The notes below the pieces were generated by a model. It did not search any database. It was not told the DNA's origin and was given only the letters and a program-made list of their open reading frames with translations. A stretch of 64,000 nt of DNA from CAYFXE01 sp964347035 (lineage in GTDB: Bacteria > Acidobacteriota > Aminicenantia > Aminicenantales > Aminicenantaceae), in contig CAYFXE010000002.1 of assembly GCA_964347035.1 (NCBI GenBank), positions 82,403-146,402 of the forward strand. The letters run 5' to 3'. A program made the position numbers and the translations under genes. This document shows positions 1 to 9,874 of the stretch, piece by piece; the first letter of the stretch is position 1, and every line of letters begins with the position of its first letter.

Positions 1-1
1 T

Positions 2-1042
2 ATGGGGAATGTTCTTCCCATAAAAACAGTCTATCTTGATGCTGAAGAAGGAGGACGCGTCGAGGAAATCTATCTTGAAGCCGGCTCGTTCGTCAAGGGA
101 GGAGATCCCATTTTAAAACTTGGCAACACCAATCTTCTCCTCCAGATCATGTGGAGAGAGGCTGAGCTATTCCAGCAGAGCAATAATTTGCGTAATACAC
201 GACTTTCTATGGAACAATACCGCCTCAGGTTGAGCCAGGATCTGGCTCAGATTGAAAGTGAGCTTCAGCAGCAAAAGCGCACCTACGAGCGATACCAGGA
301 ACTGATAAAGGACAATCTGATCTCAAGACACGAATTTGAACTGGCCAAGGATCAGTATGAATATTTGATCAGGAAAAAGGAGTTAACCATAGAAAGCCAG
401 AAGAATGATCTGGAGTTCAGGCAGTCGCAGATTGATGCTTTAGAGGCCTCTTTGAGGCGGATGCAGGATAACCTCGAGATTNNNNNNNNNNTCCGGGCTC
501 CTGTATCAGGACACCTGACAGCCCTGGATGCAGAAATCGGTCAATCCAAGACTCCGGGACAGCGGTTGGGGCATATCGATGTCCTGGAGGGATTCAGAGT
601 GAGGGCGGCCATCGATGAGCACTATATTTCCCGGATAGAGATGGGAAGAACAGGAGAGTTTGATTTTGCCGGAAAATCTTACACTTTGGTTGTAGAGAAA
701 ATCTATCCTGAGGTCAGGGATAATCGATTCGAGGTTGACATGGAGTTTGTCGGTGAGGAAGCTCAAGGGATAACTCGGGGACTTACTCTTCACATCAGAC
801 TGGAATTGGGGGATATTGCCGATGCTGTGCTCTTAGCTAGAGGAGGATTTTACCAGACAACGGGAGGGAACTGGGTCTACGTGATAGATGAATCCGATAA
901 AGTGGCCACTAAAAAGAGGATCAAGCTAGGGCGCCAAAATCCTCAGGTCTTCGAAGTCCTTGAAGGTTTGGAACCGGGTGAGAAGGTGATTACATCTTCT
1001 TACGAGACGTTCGGCAATATGGAAAGATTGGTTTTAAAGTAA
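2..1042 (+). CDS. HlyD/MacA-type periplasmic adaptor of an ABC exporter (5' partial)
   Basis: Periplasmic adaptor that would link an inner-membrane ABC permease to a TolC-type channel. The visible protein has a lipoyl-like half (residues about 10-45, with a VEEIYLEAGSFVKGGDPI stretch), a long coiled-coil hairpin rich in Q/E/L (about 50-160), the second lipoyl half starting at RAPVSGH, and beta-barrel and membrane-proximal parts to the end (GLEPGEKVITSSYE near the C-terminus). The N-terminal membrane anchor is missing: the reading frame begins at the window edge, so the first Met is probably internal. A run of ten N (482-491) interrupts the end of the coiled coil; the frame is open on both sides. 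It is followed 108 nt later by an ABC ATPase and then a permease, the usual MacA-MacB order. It is the only adaptor seen for eleven permeases. Confidence 0.88.
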   Translation: MGNVLPIKTVYLDAEEGGRVEEIYLEAGSFVKGGDPILKLGNTNLLLQIMWREAELFQQSNNLRNTRLSMEQYRLRLSQDLAQIESELQQQKRTYERYQELIKDNLISRHEFELAKDQYEYLIRKKELTIESQKNDLEFRQSQIDALEASLRRMQDNLEIXXXXRAPVSGHLTALDAEIGQSKTPGQRLGHIDVLEGFRVRAAIDEHYISRIEMGRTGEFDFAGKSYTLVVEKIYPEVRDNRFEVDMEFVGEEAQGITRGLTLHIRLELGDIADAVLLARGGFYQTTGGNWVYVIDESDKVATKKRIKLGRQNPQVFEVLEGLEPGEKVITSSYETFGNMERLVLK

Positions 1043-1150
1043 ACCATTAGAAAGGATAGAGAGTCTATTTAGAAAGAGGACTAGCACAAAAGAAAAAGAA
1101 TCATATAGACCGTACGCTTTATAACAGAAGGCTTTAAAAAGGAGGAAGAC

Positions 1151-1840
1151 ATGATAAAAACAAAAGACCTCAAGAAGATATACAGGACAGAAGAGGTTGA
1201 GACAACAGCGCTTAATAACGTCAATCTAGAGATCCAGGAGGGAGAGTATGTGGCTATCATGGGGCCGTCAGGGTGTGGAAAATCCACCCTGCTCAATGTC
1301 TTGGGGATGATTGATAAGGCCTCCAGTGGTGAGTATTTTTTTCTGGGTGAGGAAGTCGGTGATTACTCCGAACGCAAGAGAGCCAACCTTCGGAAAGCCA
1401 ACATCGGGTTTGTTTTCCAGAGTTTTAACCTCATAGATGAATTGACTGTGTATGAAAACGTAGAGCTTCCCCTTCTTTATCTTGGCTATTCTTCTTCTGA
1501 ACGGAAAAATAGAGTCAACGAGGTTTTGGAACAGATGGAAATCATTGCCCGGAAGAATCACTTTCCCCAACAGTTATCAGGGGGACAACAGCAGAGGGTG
1601 GCGGTGGCCAGGGCCATCGTGGCCAGGCCGAAGCTGATCCTCGCTGATGAGCCGACAGGAAACCTCGATTCGGCTCATGGGGAGGAAGTGATGAAGCTTA
1701 TCGGAGAACTCCACGAGACAGGGACCACAGTCGTCATGGTCACTCACTCTCCGGCTTACGCCGAATACAGCCACCGCGTCATCCATCTCTTCGACGGTCA
1801 CATCGTCTCCGAAAACATCCAGAAGGAATTCAAGATATAG
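1151..1840 (+). CDS. ABC transporter ATP-binding protein, MacB/LolD type
   Basis: Cytoplasmic ATPase of 229 aa, the normal length for LolD/MacB-type stand-alone subunits. Walker A GPSGCGKST (about residue 38), Q-loop in FVFQSFNLIDELTVYENVELPL, ABC signature LSGGQQQRVAVARA, Walker B LILADEPTGNLD with D-loop, and switch His in VMVTHSPAYAEYSHRVI are all present, so it should hydrolyse ATP. AAAAAGGAGG lies just upstream of the ATG. It sits between the adaptor and the first permease (62-nt gap) and very likely powers that permease. With only one other ATPase in the 38-kb island it may serve several permeases; that is inference. Substrate unknown. Confidence 0.95.
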   Translation: MIKTKDLKKIYRTEEVETTALNNVNLEIQEGEYVAIMGPSGCGKSTLLNVLGMIDKASSGEYFFLGEEVGDYSERKRANLRKANIGFVFQSFNLIDELTVYENVELPLLYLGYSSSERKNRVNEVLEQMEIIARKNHFPQQLSGGQQQRVAVARAIVARPKLILADEPTGNLDSAHGEEVMKLIGELHETGTTVVMVTHSPAYAEYSHRVIHLFDGHIVSENIQKEFKI

Positions 1841-1902
1841 ATTTAGCCTGAGCAGACGCAGTGGGAAAAGGATAGAGAGGGTATATCTCCATATTTGAGA
1901 TA

Positions 1903-4275
1903 ATGATTCGGAACAACTTAAAAGTCGCCTTCAGAAACATAAAAAGGCACAAGGGGTATTCCTTCATCAACGTGGCAGGTCTGAGTATCGGTATCGCTTT
2001 ATTCATCCTGATCATGCTTTTTGTCCAGGATGAATTGAGCTATGACAAATTCAACGAAAAGTACGAGAGAATCTATAGAATCGAAAAAAACGAAGGATGT
2101 GTCATGCCAGCTGGCATCGGCCACATCCTGGAGGGTCAGATTCCGGAAATTGAAAAGATTGTCCGCTTCTACCCCAGCTTCGGATACAGTTCCTTAATAA
2201 AATACGAAGATAATTTTTTTGAGATTCCACATGCCACGTTCGCCGATAGTACTGTGTTTGATGTTTTTACCTTCCCGTTTATCCAAGGTAATCCTGAGAC
2301 CGCTCTCCAGGATCCCTTCTCTGTTGTCTTGACGGAGAAGACGGCAAAAAAGATCTTTGGAGATAAAAATCCAGTTGGACAGGTCATCCTTGCCGATAAC
2401 CGATGGAATTTCACGGTAACAGGAGTCATACAGAATATTAATAATTTTCATTTTCCGGTAGATGCAATCGCTTCCTTAATGAGCTGGGGAAAGATGTATG
2501 GGCAGGAAAGCCTCACCCGGTTAGACGACGGTTACCAACACCCGACGTATTTCTTGCTCCCGAAGAAACATGATGCAAAAATAATCGAGGAAAAAGTTGA
2601 TAAATGGTTGAATGAAAGGCATCGCTTCGGAGAAAACCCAATATTCAGATTGCGCTCCTTAAAAGATCTTTACTTTGTTAAGAAGAAGCTTCTGGGAGAC
2701 CAGTATCAACTACACGGGAACATTCTTTTTATCCACATTTTCATCATTGTTGCCGTCTTCATCGTCCTAATCGCATGTGTCAACTTCGTCAATTTAGCTA
2801 CTGCAAAAGCTTCCCACCGGGCCAAAGAGGTGGGGATGAGAAAAGTCGTAGGGGCATCCCGTAGACAACTTATCAACCAGTTTCTTCTGGAATCGGTGTT
2901 GACGAGTGGATTGGCCTTAATCTTCGGGTTTCTTCTTGCAGAATTATTATTGCCAACTTTTAACCGCATGATTTCCGCCCATCTCACATTAAGCTCTTTT
3001 TTTAAATTCCCGTATCCCTTGTTGTTCATCAGTGGAATTATCGGGCTCGGTTTCATTGCGGGATTTTATCCTGCATTCTATCTATCTTCATTCTCACCGC
3101 AATCCGTTTTAAAAGGTCAATTAACAAGAGGCACGAAGGCGGCAGGACTCAGAAAGGTTCTGATTGTTTTTCAGTTTTCGATTTCAATCATACTCATTGT
3201 CGCCACCGCCACCATTGTTAGACAGCTCAATTTTATGAAAGGAGCAGATCTTGGCTTCGAGAAGGAATTTATTGTGACCTTAAACTTAAACCGCCAACTT
3301 GAGACAAACAAAAAAGTCCTTAAAGATGAACTATTAAAGAATCCTAATATTACGGATGTTACCTTTTCTTGCAGAGTCCCAGGAGAAATAATGTGGAATT
3401 GGAACTCAAAAATAGGCGAACAAACAGCCACTGTCAATGTCAACGCTATTGATCCTGATTTTTTCAAAACCTACAGGATTGAATTGGTTGAAGGCAGGAA
3501 TTTTTCATGGGAGATAATGTCGGATAAATCCAATCGAATTATCGCCAACGAGGCCGCGGTCAAGCTCTTTGGGCTCGATTCGGCAGTGAACCAAAGGATA
3601 GATGGCTTACCGAATGAGTCGGGTGTGGGCCAAATCATCGGTGTGGTTAAAGATTTTCATTTCAATTCCTTGCATTCGAGAATCGACCCGGTGTTTTTTT
3701 ACTGGCTGGATTGGCCACATAATAAGGTGAGTGTGAGAATATCGCTGTCTAGACCCAACGCTTCTCTTCCAGAGATAGAGAGAACCATTGGATATATCAA
3801 AGAAAAATGGGAAGGATTATGTCCTGATTATCCCTTTGCTTATTCGTTTATGGATGAAAGCTTTGATAGGCAGTACAAAATAGAAGAAAGATTATCCGAA
3901 ATTTTCATCAGTTTTGCCGTGCTGGCCATTTTTATAGCTTGCCTGGGCCTGTTCGGCATAACTTCTTTCATGACGGAACGACGCACAAAAGAGATAGGTG
4001 TGAGAAAGGTTCTTGGGGCAACAGTCCCTGAAATAGTTTTTCTGTTGTCCAAAGAATTCACAAAATGGGTCCTAATCGCCAATGTCATTGCCTGGCCTGT
4101 AGCCTATCTAGCCATGCACAGATGGCTGCAGAATTTTGCCTACAGAACGGCTATTGGAGCAGAGGTATTTGTCTTGTCTGCTTTACTAGCGCTCGTCATC
4201 GCTCTGCTCACGGTTTCCTACCAGTCAATTAAAGCGGCGGTGGCCAATCCTGTGGATGCGCTGCGGTATGAATAG
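1903..4275 (+). CDS. MacB/FtsX-type ABC transporter permease 1
   Basis: Inner-membrane permease of 790 aa with no ATPase domain. Layout: cytoplasmic N-terminus MIRNNLKVAFRNIKRHKGYS, TM1 (about 20-41), a large periplasmic MacB_PCD domain (about 45-270), FtsX core with three TMs (about 273-400, motif AKEVGMRKVVGASRRQL), a duplicated half with TM (about 425-445), a second periplasmic domain, and a C-terminal FtsX core (motif ACLGLFGITSF, then RTKEIGVRKVLGA near 690) ending NPVDALRYE. This double PCD-FtsX form is about twice the length of MacB or LolC permeases and is typical of exporters paired with a separate ATPase. It follows the ATPase in the same operon. The start ATG has only a weak purine-rich leader. 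Substrate unknown. Confidence 0.93.
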   Translation: MIRNNLKVAFRNIKRHKGYSFINVAGLSIGIALFILIMLFVQDELSYDKFNEKYERIYRIEKNEGCVMPAGIGHILEGQIPEIEKIVRFYPSFGYSSLIKYEDNFFEIPHATFADSTVFDVFTFPFIQGNPETALQDPFSVVLTEKTAKKIFGDKNPVGQVILADNRWNFTVTGVIQNINNFHFPVDAIASLMSWGKMYGQESLTRLDDGYQHPTYFLLPKKHDAKIIEEKVDKWLNERHRFGENPIFRLRSLKDLYFVKKKLLGDQYQLHGNILFIHIFIIVAVFIVLIACVNFVNLATAKASHRAKEVGMRKVVGASRRQLINQFLLESVLTSGLALIFGFLLAELLLPTFNRMISAHLTLSSFFKFPYPLLFISGIIGLGFIAGFYPAFYLSSFSPQSVLKGQLTRGTKAAGLRKVLIVFQFSISIILIVATATIVRQLNFMKGADLGFEKEFIVTLNLNRQLETNKKVLKDELLKNPNITDVTFSCRVPGEIMWNWNSKIGEQTATVNVNAIDPDFFKTYRIELVEGRNFSWEIMSDKSNRIIANEAAVKLFGLDSAVNQRIDGLPNESGVGQIIGVVKDFHFNSLHSRIDPVFFYWLDWPHNKVSVRISLSRPNASLPEIERTIGYIKEKWEGLCPDYPFAYSFMDESFDRQYKIEERLSEIFISFAVLAIFIACLGLFGITSFMTERRTKEIGVRKVLGATVPEIVFLLSKEFTKWVLIANVIAWPVAYLAMHRWLQNFAYRTAIGAEVFVLSALLALVIALLTVSYQSIKAAVANPVDALRYE

Positions 4276-4386
4276 AGAAGGAGGATGTTTTCATTTTTCT
4301 CAAAAAAGCGCAACCAAGGTCATGGATACTCCGTCTATTCTAGATAGAGGCAGTTATCCCTGATATAGACATAAAGAGAGGTAGTC

Positions 4387-4605
4387 ATGAGCTTAAAAGA
4401 AATACTGGAAAAAATGGTCAAGGAGGGAGAATCGGTCCTGTTAAATGATGGCCAAAAGGATTGGGAAGCCAGTGTTCTTCTGGAAAATCTCTCAGGACCC
4501 AGGCTAAAAACTCAGGCTCACCTCCAGCCAGACTTGTATATTGCCGAGATCAATGATTCTGGTTATCTTGGTCAGGTGCTGTATAGAGTAAAACCCAAAG
4601 CATAA
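4387..4605 (+). CDS. 72-aa conserved small protein, permease-associated (copy A)
   Basis: Unrecognised soluble protein of 72 aa with no signal peptide or TM. It begins MSLKEILEKMVKEGE (amphipathic helix) and then looks beta-rich, ending GYLGQVLYRVKPKA. AAGAGAGG lies 5 nt before the ATG. A clear paralogue (about 85 percent identical by eye) lies at 13867-14085, and both copies stand exactly 43 nt before a closely related permease. The retained pairing suggests a role tied to that permease type (regulatory partner, folding factor or a peptide acted on by the exporter), but no function can be assigned. It is a real gene judging by conservation at protein level despite scattered base changes. Confidence 0.75.
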   Translation: MSLKEILEKMVKEGESVLLNDGQKDWEASVLLENLSGPRLKTQAHLQPDLYIAEINDSGYLGQVLYRVKPKA

Positions 4606-4648
4606 TATTTCTTTCTTTGTTTCAGAATAAATCTGCTGGAGTAAAGCC

Positions 4649-7006
4649 GTGATAAAAAACTACTTAAAGATTGCCTTAAGAAACTTAAGACGGCACAAAG
4701 GATATTCCCTCATCAACATCGTAGGATTAGCCATCGGTATGGCCTGCTGTATCCTGATCGGTCTCTGGGTTCTGGATGAACTAAACTATGACCGATTTCA
4801 CGAAAATGCCTCTTACATCTGCCGGGTGGAATCTAACCAGGACTTCAGCGGCCGGACTCTGCACATCTACTGGACACCCCACCCTCTCGGACCGGCCCTC
4901 AAGGCTGAGATTCCCGAGATCGTGGATGCCACGCGAGCCCAGAACCTGCGGGCACAACTCCTCCGCTACGAGGACAAAGCCTTCGAGGAGTACTCTGTAT
5001 GGTCTGTGGATCCCTCCTTCCTCAAAATGTTTAACTTCCCGATGATCCAGGGAGAAATTGCAAATGCTCTATCTGGAACCTCATCTCTTGTTATGACGGA
5101 ACGCTTGGCTACTAAACTCTTTGGCGATGATAATCCGATCGGCAAAGTGATAAACTTAGCCCAATCCGCCGATTTTACAGTCACCGGAGTTTTAAAGGAC
5201 ATCCCCAGGAATTCTTCTCTCCAGTTCGATGTTCTCATCCCCTATAAGTATCTTGATTCTATTGGCCAGACAAATGACAATTTCACCGATAACCGGATCC
5301 TCACCTGGGTCCAATTGCATTCAGGGGTTTCTGCAGAGGAGGTCAGCGCCAAAATCAGGGGGTTTATACGCACAAAAGCCCCTCACAGCTTGATGGTACT
5401 CGAACTTCTTCCATTAACAAAAGTCCACTTATACACCTATTCCGGTTACGAAAAGAATCTAGCTATCCAATCCGTTTACCTTTTTTCAATCATCGCCATT
5501 TTTGTCCTGATTATCGGATGTATTAATTTTATGAACCTATCGACAGCCCGATCGGCAAACCGGGCCAAAGAAGTCGGCTTGAGGAAAGTCGTGGGTGCCC
5601 TCCGGTCGCAGCTTATCCGGCAGTTCTACGGCGAGTCCCTCCTGTATGCTTTCATTGCCTTGGGTCTTGCCTTGGCCGCCGTTTCTGTAGTGCTTCCGGC
5701 TTTCGGTTCTTTGGCCGGGAAGGACATGTCCTGGAATGCCACAAGTGCCGGATTTCTGATCCTGGGGCTGGCTGGAATCGCCTTGTTGACAGGTCTTGTC
5801 TCTGGAAGTTATCCTGCCCTATTCCTGACATCGTTCCAACCCGTAAACACCCTCAAAGGAAAAATGAAATCAGGTATAGGGAATGCTGCTTTTCGCCGAA
5901 TTCTTGTCGTGGTCCAGTTTGCCCTATCGGCCGCTCTCATCATCGGAACAGGCGTTGTCTCCAGACAGATGACATTCATCAAAAACAGAAATCTGGGGTG
6001 GACTAAAGATCAAGTTATTGCTATTCCCATTCGATCGTACAGCCGGCCATCACTGGAGACCCTCAAGGCCGAACTGACCAACACGCCTAGGATTATCAGT
6101 ACCGCCGTTGCTACCCAGAAACCCTCCTTTACCAGTTGGAGCTCCAGTGGATTCGATTGGGAGGGCAAAGACCCGTCCCTGAAAGTGGATGTAACCTATA
6201 TGGGAGCGGATGATGGATATGTAGACACCATGGGTATGACCATCGTCCAGGGCCGCAATCTTTCTAAAGAATTCGCGATCGATAAAAAAGAGAGTTTCCT
6301 GATTAACGAAGAGCTGGCCAGGCTTATGGGACATGAAAACCCGATCGGGAAGTCCTTTTCGTTCTGGGAGCAGAAAGGGAAGATCGTCGGGGTCATCAAA
6401 GATTTCCATTTTCAGCCCTTGAGAAGAAAAATAGAACCTCTAGTCATCCAATGGGCAGAGTTGAACTGGACGAATTTTCTGTTCCTGCGGATCGCTCCGG
6501 AAGGTATTGCCGAAACCATCAGGACTGTCCATGGGACCTGGGAAAAAATCCTGCCGAATATTCCTTTCAGCTACCAGTTTTTGGATGATGATTTTGCCAG
6601 GATGTACCGGTCGGAAGAACGGACTGGGACGCTTCTTAAGATCTTCACGGCTATGGCTATCCTGGTGGCCTGTCTGGGGCTTTTCGGGCTGGCCTCCTAT
6701 GCGGCCGAACAGAGAATCAAAGAGATTGGTATCCGTAAGGTGCTGGGAGCGTCTGTGCCGGGAATTGTGGCCCTCATGTGCCGTGAATTCCTTGTGCTTA
6801 TCGGATTGGCTAACCTATTCGCCTGGCCTGTCGCCTATTTTGCAGTCAAAGACTGGATGAACAACTTTGCCTACCGAACGAGTATTCCCGCTCTCATGTT
6901 CTTCGGAGCCCTGATCATCTCCTTGGCCATCGGACTGGTGACTGTGATCTACAGGGCCGTCCGGGCCGCCTCGGCCAATCCCGTGGATTCACTCCGGTAT
7001 GAATAG
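4649..7006 (+). CDS. MacB/FtsX-type ABC transporter permease 2
   Basis: Permease of 785 aa starting with GTG (MIKNYLKIALRNLRRHKGYS), with GCTGGAG as probable ribosome site upstream. Same double architecture: TM1 about 20-41, periplasmic MacB_PCD, three-TM FtsX core with AKEVGLRKVVGALRSQLIRQF, second TM/PCD unit, C-terminal FtsX core with ACLGLFGLASYAAEQRIKEIGIRKVLGAS, and terminal NPVDSLRYE. It is the closest relative of permease 5 (14129-16489), with which it shares the upstream small gene and spacer, so the pair is a duplicated cassette. Probably the last gene of the adaptor-ATPase-permease operon, as the next gene is convergent. Base composition is a little more GC-rich than permease 1, suggesting separate histories within the island. 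Confidence 0.93.
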   Translation: MIKNYLKIALRNLRRHKGYSLINIVGLAIGMACCILIGLWVLDELNYDRFHENASYICRVESNQDFSGRTLHIYWTPHPLGPALKAEIPEIVDATRAQNLRAQLLRYEDKAFEEYSVWSVDPSFLKMFNFPMIQGEIANALSGTSSLVMTERLATKLFGDDNPIGKVINLAQSADFTVTGVLKDIPRNSSLQFDVLIPYKYLDSIGQTNDNFTDNRILTWVQLHSGVSAEEVSAKIRGFIRTKAPHSLMVLELLPLTKVHLYTYSGYEKNLAIQSVYLFSIIAIFVLIIGCINFMNLSTARSANRAKEVGLRKVVGALRSQLIRQFYGESLLYAFIALGLALAAVSVVLPAFGSLAGKDMSWNATSAGFLILGLAGIALLTGLVSGSYPALFLTSFQPVNTLKGKMKSGIGNAAFRRILVVVQFALSAALIIGTGVVSRQMTFIKNRNLGWTKDQVIAIPIRSYSRPSLETLKAELTNTPRIISTAVATQKPSFTSWSSSGFDWEGKDPSLKVDVTYMGADDGYVDTMGMTIVQGRNLSKEFAIDKKESFLINEELARLMGHENPIGKSFSFWEQKGKIVGVIKDFHFQPLRRKIEPLVIQWAELNWTNFLFLRIAPEGIAETIRTVHGTWEKILPNIPFSYQFLDDDFARMYRSEERTGTLLKIFTAMAILVACLGLFGLASYAAEQRIKEIGIRKVLGASVPGIVALMCREFLVLIGLANLFAWPVAYFAVKDWMNNFAYRTSIPALMFFGALIISLAIGLVTVIYRAVRAASANPVDSLRYE

Positions 7007-7387
7007 CGTGAGAAATAGAGAAATAGGGAAGGTGAAATAGGGGTCGGGCCAGAGTAATTTCAGTCTAATCAATAAGATAGCCTCATTTTAGGGGCCTATT
7101 TAGGCCTCAGGGCTCATTTTAAGGGGGTAAAATTGGGTTTAAGGATATTTCTTTAGCTTTTGACTGTCCTCATCAACTCTTTAAAACCGATTTTACCCCT
7201 ATGAAAATCTCGTTTAAGGCCGATCTTTAGTGAAAAATTATAACTAACTAATTGAAATAAAAAGAATTGCTGAGGCCTGATCACTATTTAGCACCCCTAT
7301 TTGGACCCTTACTATTTGGGGATATGAATAAAGGGATAAGAATCTCCTTTCCTGATTCGGGGGTTGAAAGAACATCTTTGTCTTGGG
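7007..7387 (+). other. Intergenic region between convergent permeases with a long imperfect inverted repeat
   Basis: No supported gene lies here. The region separates the convergent 3' ends of permeases 2 and 3. The clearest structure is an imperfect inverted repeat with arms at 7122-7142 and 7180-7200 (about 18 of 21 positions pair, one bulged G, loop about 37 nt). A second small dyad, GGCCTATTTAGGCC, lies at about 7093-7106. These could form bidirectional transcription termination structures. The start of the region carries GAAATAGGGG-type sequence weakly like the ends of the short repeat elements near 21.8 and 24.5 kb. Confidence 0.5.
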
Positions 7388-9776
7388 CTATTCGGTGCGG
7401 AGAGAATCTGCCGGATTGGCCCGGGCGGCCCTGACGGATTGAAAACCGACCGTCAGAAGCGCGATAAGGAGCGACAGTAAACCCACAGATATAAAAATCC
7501 ACAAGTTCAGTGTGATTCGGAAAGGGAAGTTCGACAGCCAGAATTTCTGCAGTATGAAGTAAGATAAGGGCCAAGCGACAACATTAGCCGCAAAAACCCA
7601 TCGTGTGAAATTCTTCGATAGAAGAAAAACGATGTTCGGAACGGATGCCCCGAGAACTTTTCGGATTCCAATCTCTTTAGTGCTCTGCTCGACTGTGTAG
7701 GAGGAAAGCCCGAAAAGCCCGAGGCAGGCCACAAAGATGGCGACTGAAGCAAACACGGAAACAATCCGGCTCAACCGCTCTTCGGAATGGTACAGAGAAT
7801 CGAAAAAATCATCGACAAAAAAGTATGAAAAAGTCCGGTCCTTTTCGAATTCCAGCCAGGTTTTTTGGACAAAGGCCACGGTCTCGGCGATCCTGCCGGT
7901 CTTCAATTTCAAGGATAAGAACGGACCTGCCTCCGCTCTCAAACGGATAGCCAGAGGTTCGATTTGTTCTTTTACGGATCTGTAATGGAAATCCTTCGTG
8001 ATTCCCACGATCGGTTTCAAGGTTTCAAGGCTGAATCCGATTTTCTTGCCGACTGTTTCTTCCCCCCAACCGAGCTTGGCTACCGCTGTTTCATTGATCA
8101 AAAATGCTCCTTCAGCATCCGAAGTGAAAACTCTGGAGAAATCTCTTCCTTGGGCGATGTTGATTCTGTATGCTTTGAGAAAATCAAAATCGGCATAAAT
8201 GACATTGAATGTATGAGATACGCTTTCTTCCTTTCCCTCTTGAAATGTCGTGATGACATTGTTCACTCTTCCGGGTATCCCGTTCGAATAGGTCGCTTCC
8301 AAGACTGATGGATCCTGTTTCAGTGAGTTTTTAAACGCCTCAAACGCATTCCGAATTCCCCGGCCTTTGATCTGGACCACCATTACCTGTTCTTTGTCGA
8401 ATCCCAGAGTTGCTTTTTTCATATGACGAATCTGATTCATGACAACGACCGTGCCGATAATCAGCATCACAGATACAGCAAACTGAAAGGTAACCAATCC
8501 GCTGCGAAGAAGGGATCTTTGTGTGCCTCGGCTTATTCTACCCCTTAAGACATGAATAGGCTGATAGGACGTGAGGAAAAAGGCCGGATAGCTGCCGGCT
8601 GCCAATCCCGTGAGTACGATAAGCACAAAGAATCCGATCCAGACAATTCCCTTGTTGAGATCCCCCAAATTCATTTGTTTTCCAGTTATGTTGTTAAAGA
8701 GGGGGAGCAGCAGCCAGACCATCAGGATAGACAGAAGTAAGCTCAGCAAAGACAAGAAAAGAGATTCCGTGATGAACTGGCTTATCAAGCGTTTCCTCTG
8801 TGCACCAAGAACTTTTCTCAGCCCGACTTCCATCCCTCGTTGGGAAGAACGGGCTGTAGCCAGGTTGATAAAATTGATGCAGGCAATAGTAAGGATGAAA
8901 GTGGCCACAATGGAAAAGATATAGACATACTGGATGTTTCCGTTGGCTTCGATCTCGTCTTGAATATGCGATTTCAAGTGAATATCGGTAACCTTCTGCA
9001 GATGATATTCCATTTGCAAGCCGGACTCTCTGGCCTCGGCTCCGGAATGCCTCTGAGCCACGGCGTTCATCTTCTGCTCGACAGCAGCCGGGTCTGCTCC
9101 GTTCTCCAGAAGAACGTATGACCATCCAAGGATGACAAACCAGTTTTTCAGGTAATCACCGAGCCTTTGATGTTGCGTGCTGAAAGAGACGAGGTATTTG
9201 AAAGAAAAATGGGAATTCTTGGGGACATCCTTGATAACTCCCGTCACCTTGAGATCTCCGTCCCCGTTCAAGTTGACTATTTTGCCGATAGGATTCTCAC
9301 TGCCGAAAATCTTTTTGGCCGCCGACTCGGTTAAAACGAGCAAGCTCGGCTCTCCGAGAGCGGATTCCGGACTTCCGGCGACAAANNNNNNNNNNGAATA
9401 TTCGAAAAAAACCTTCTTCTCCGTAGAAAATTCCGTCCTCATCAAATTTTTTCTCGCCGTAAGTAAAAAGACCCGTGCGCCTCAACATACGGGTGAAGGT
9501 AACGATCTCGGGTATTTCTTCCTTAAACGCCGGCGCCGCTGGGAATGGAGGGAGAGTATAGTGATCATAAGCTCCTCCGATGATCTCTGCATAGGTAATC
9601 CTGTAGATATTATCCGCGTTTTCGTGATACATGTCGTAGCTCAATTCATCGGTGACCCAGAGAAGGATGAACAGACAGCAGGCCATCCCGACGGCCAGGC
9701 CTAAAATATTAATAAAGGAGTATCCTTTCTGTCGTCTGAGAATACGGAAAGCCACCTTATAATAATTGTTAAGCAT
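7388..9776 (-). CDS. MacB/FtsX-type ABC transporter permease 3 (split by assembly gap)
   Basis: One permease gene read as two pieces: the start (MLNNYYKVAFRILRRQKGYS, from 9776) and the rest (from about 9385 to 7388). Ten N at 9386-9395 shift the frame. The text reads ...GFFRIF then FVAGSPESALGEPS, so only about three residues (SFP-like) are missing, and the gene is probably intact. Domains as in its relatives: TM1, MacB_PCD, FtsX core (GMEVGLRKVLGAQRKRLISQF), second PCD, FtsX core (ACLGLFGLSSYTVEQSTKEIGIRKVLGAS), terminal NPADSLRTE, where the usual Tyr is Thr. It lies 98 nt downstream of permease 4 on the same strand, so the two are probably co-transcribed from the sigma-54-like promoter at 12.3 kb. 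Confidence 0.9.
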
Positions 9777-9874
9777 GTCTATACCTCCGAATACTTCTTG
9801 TATTCCTTGGATTCCCTACGATTTGTGTCATAAGGTTTATTGAAATAAAAAAATTCTGTTGGCTGCGCCATCCG

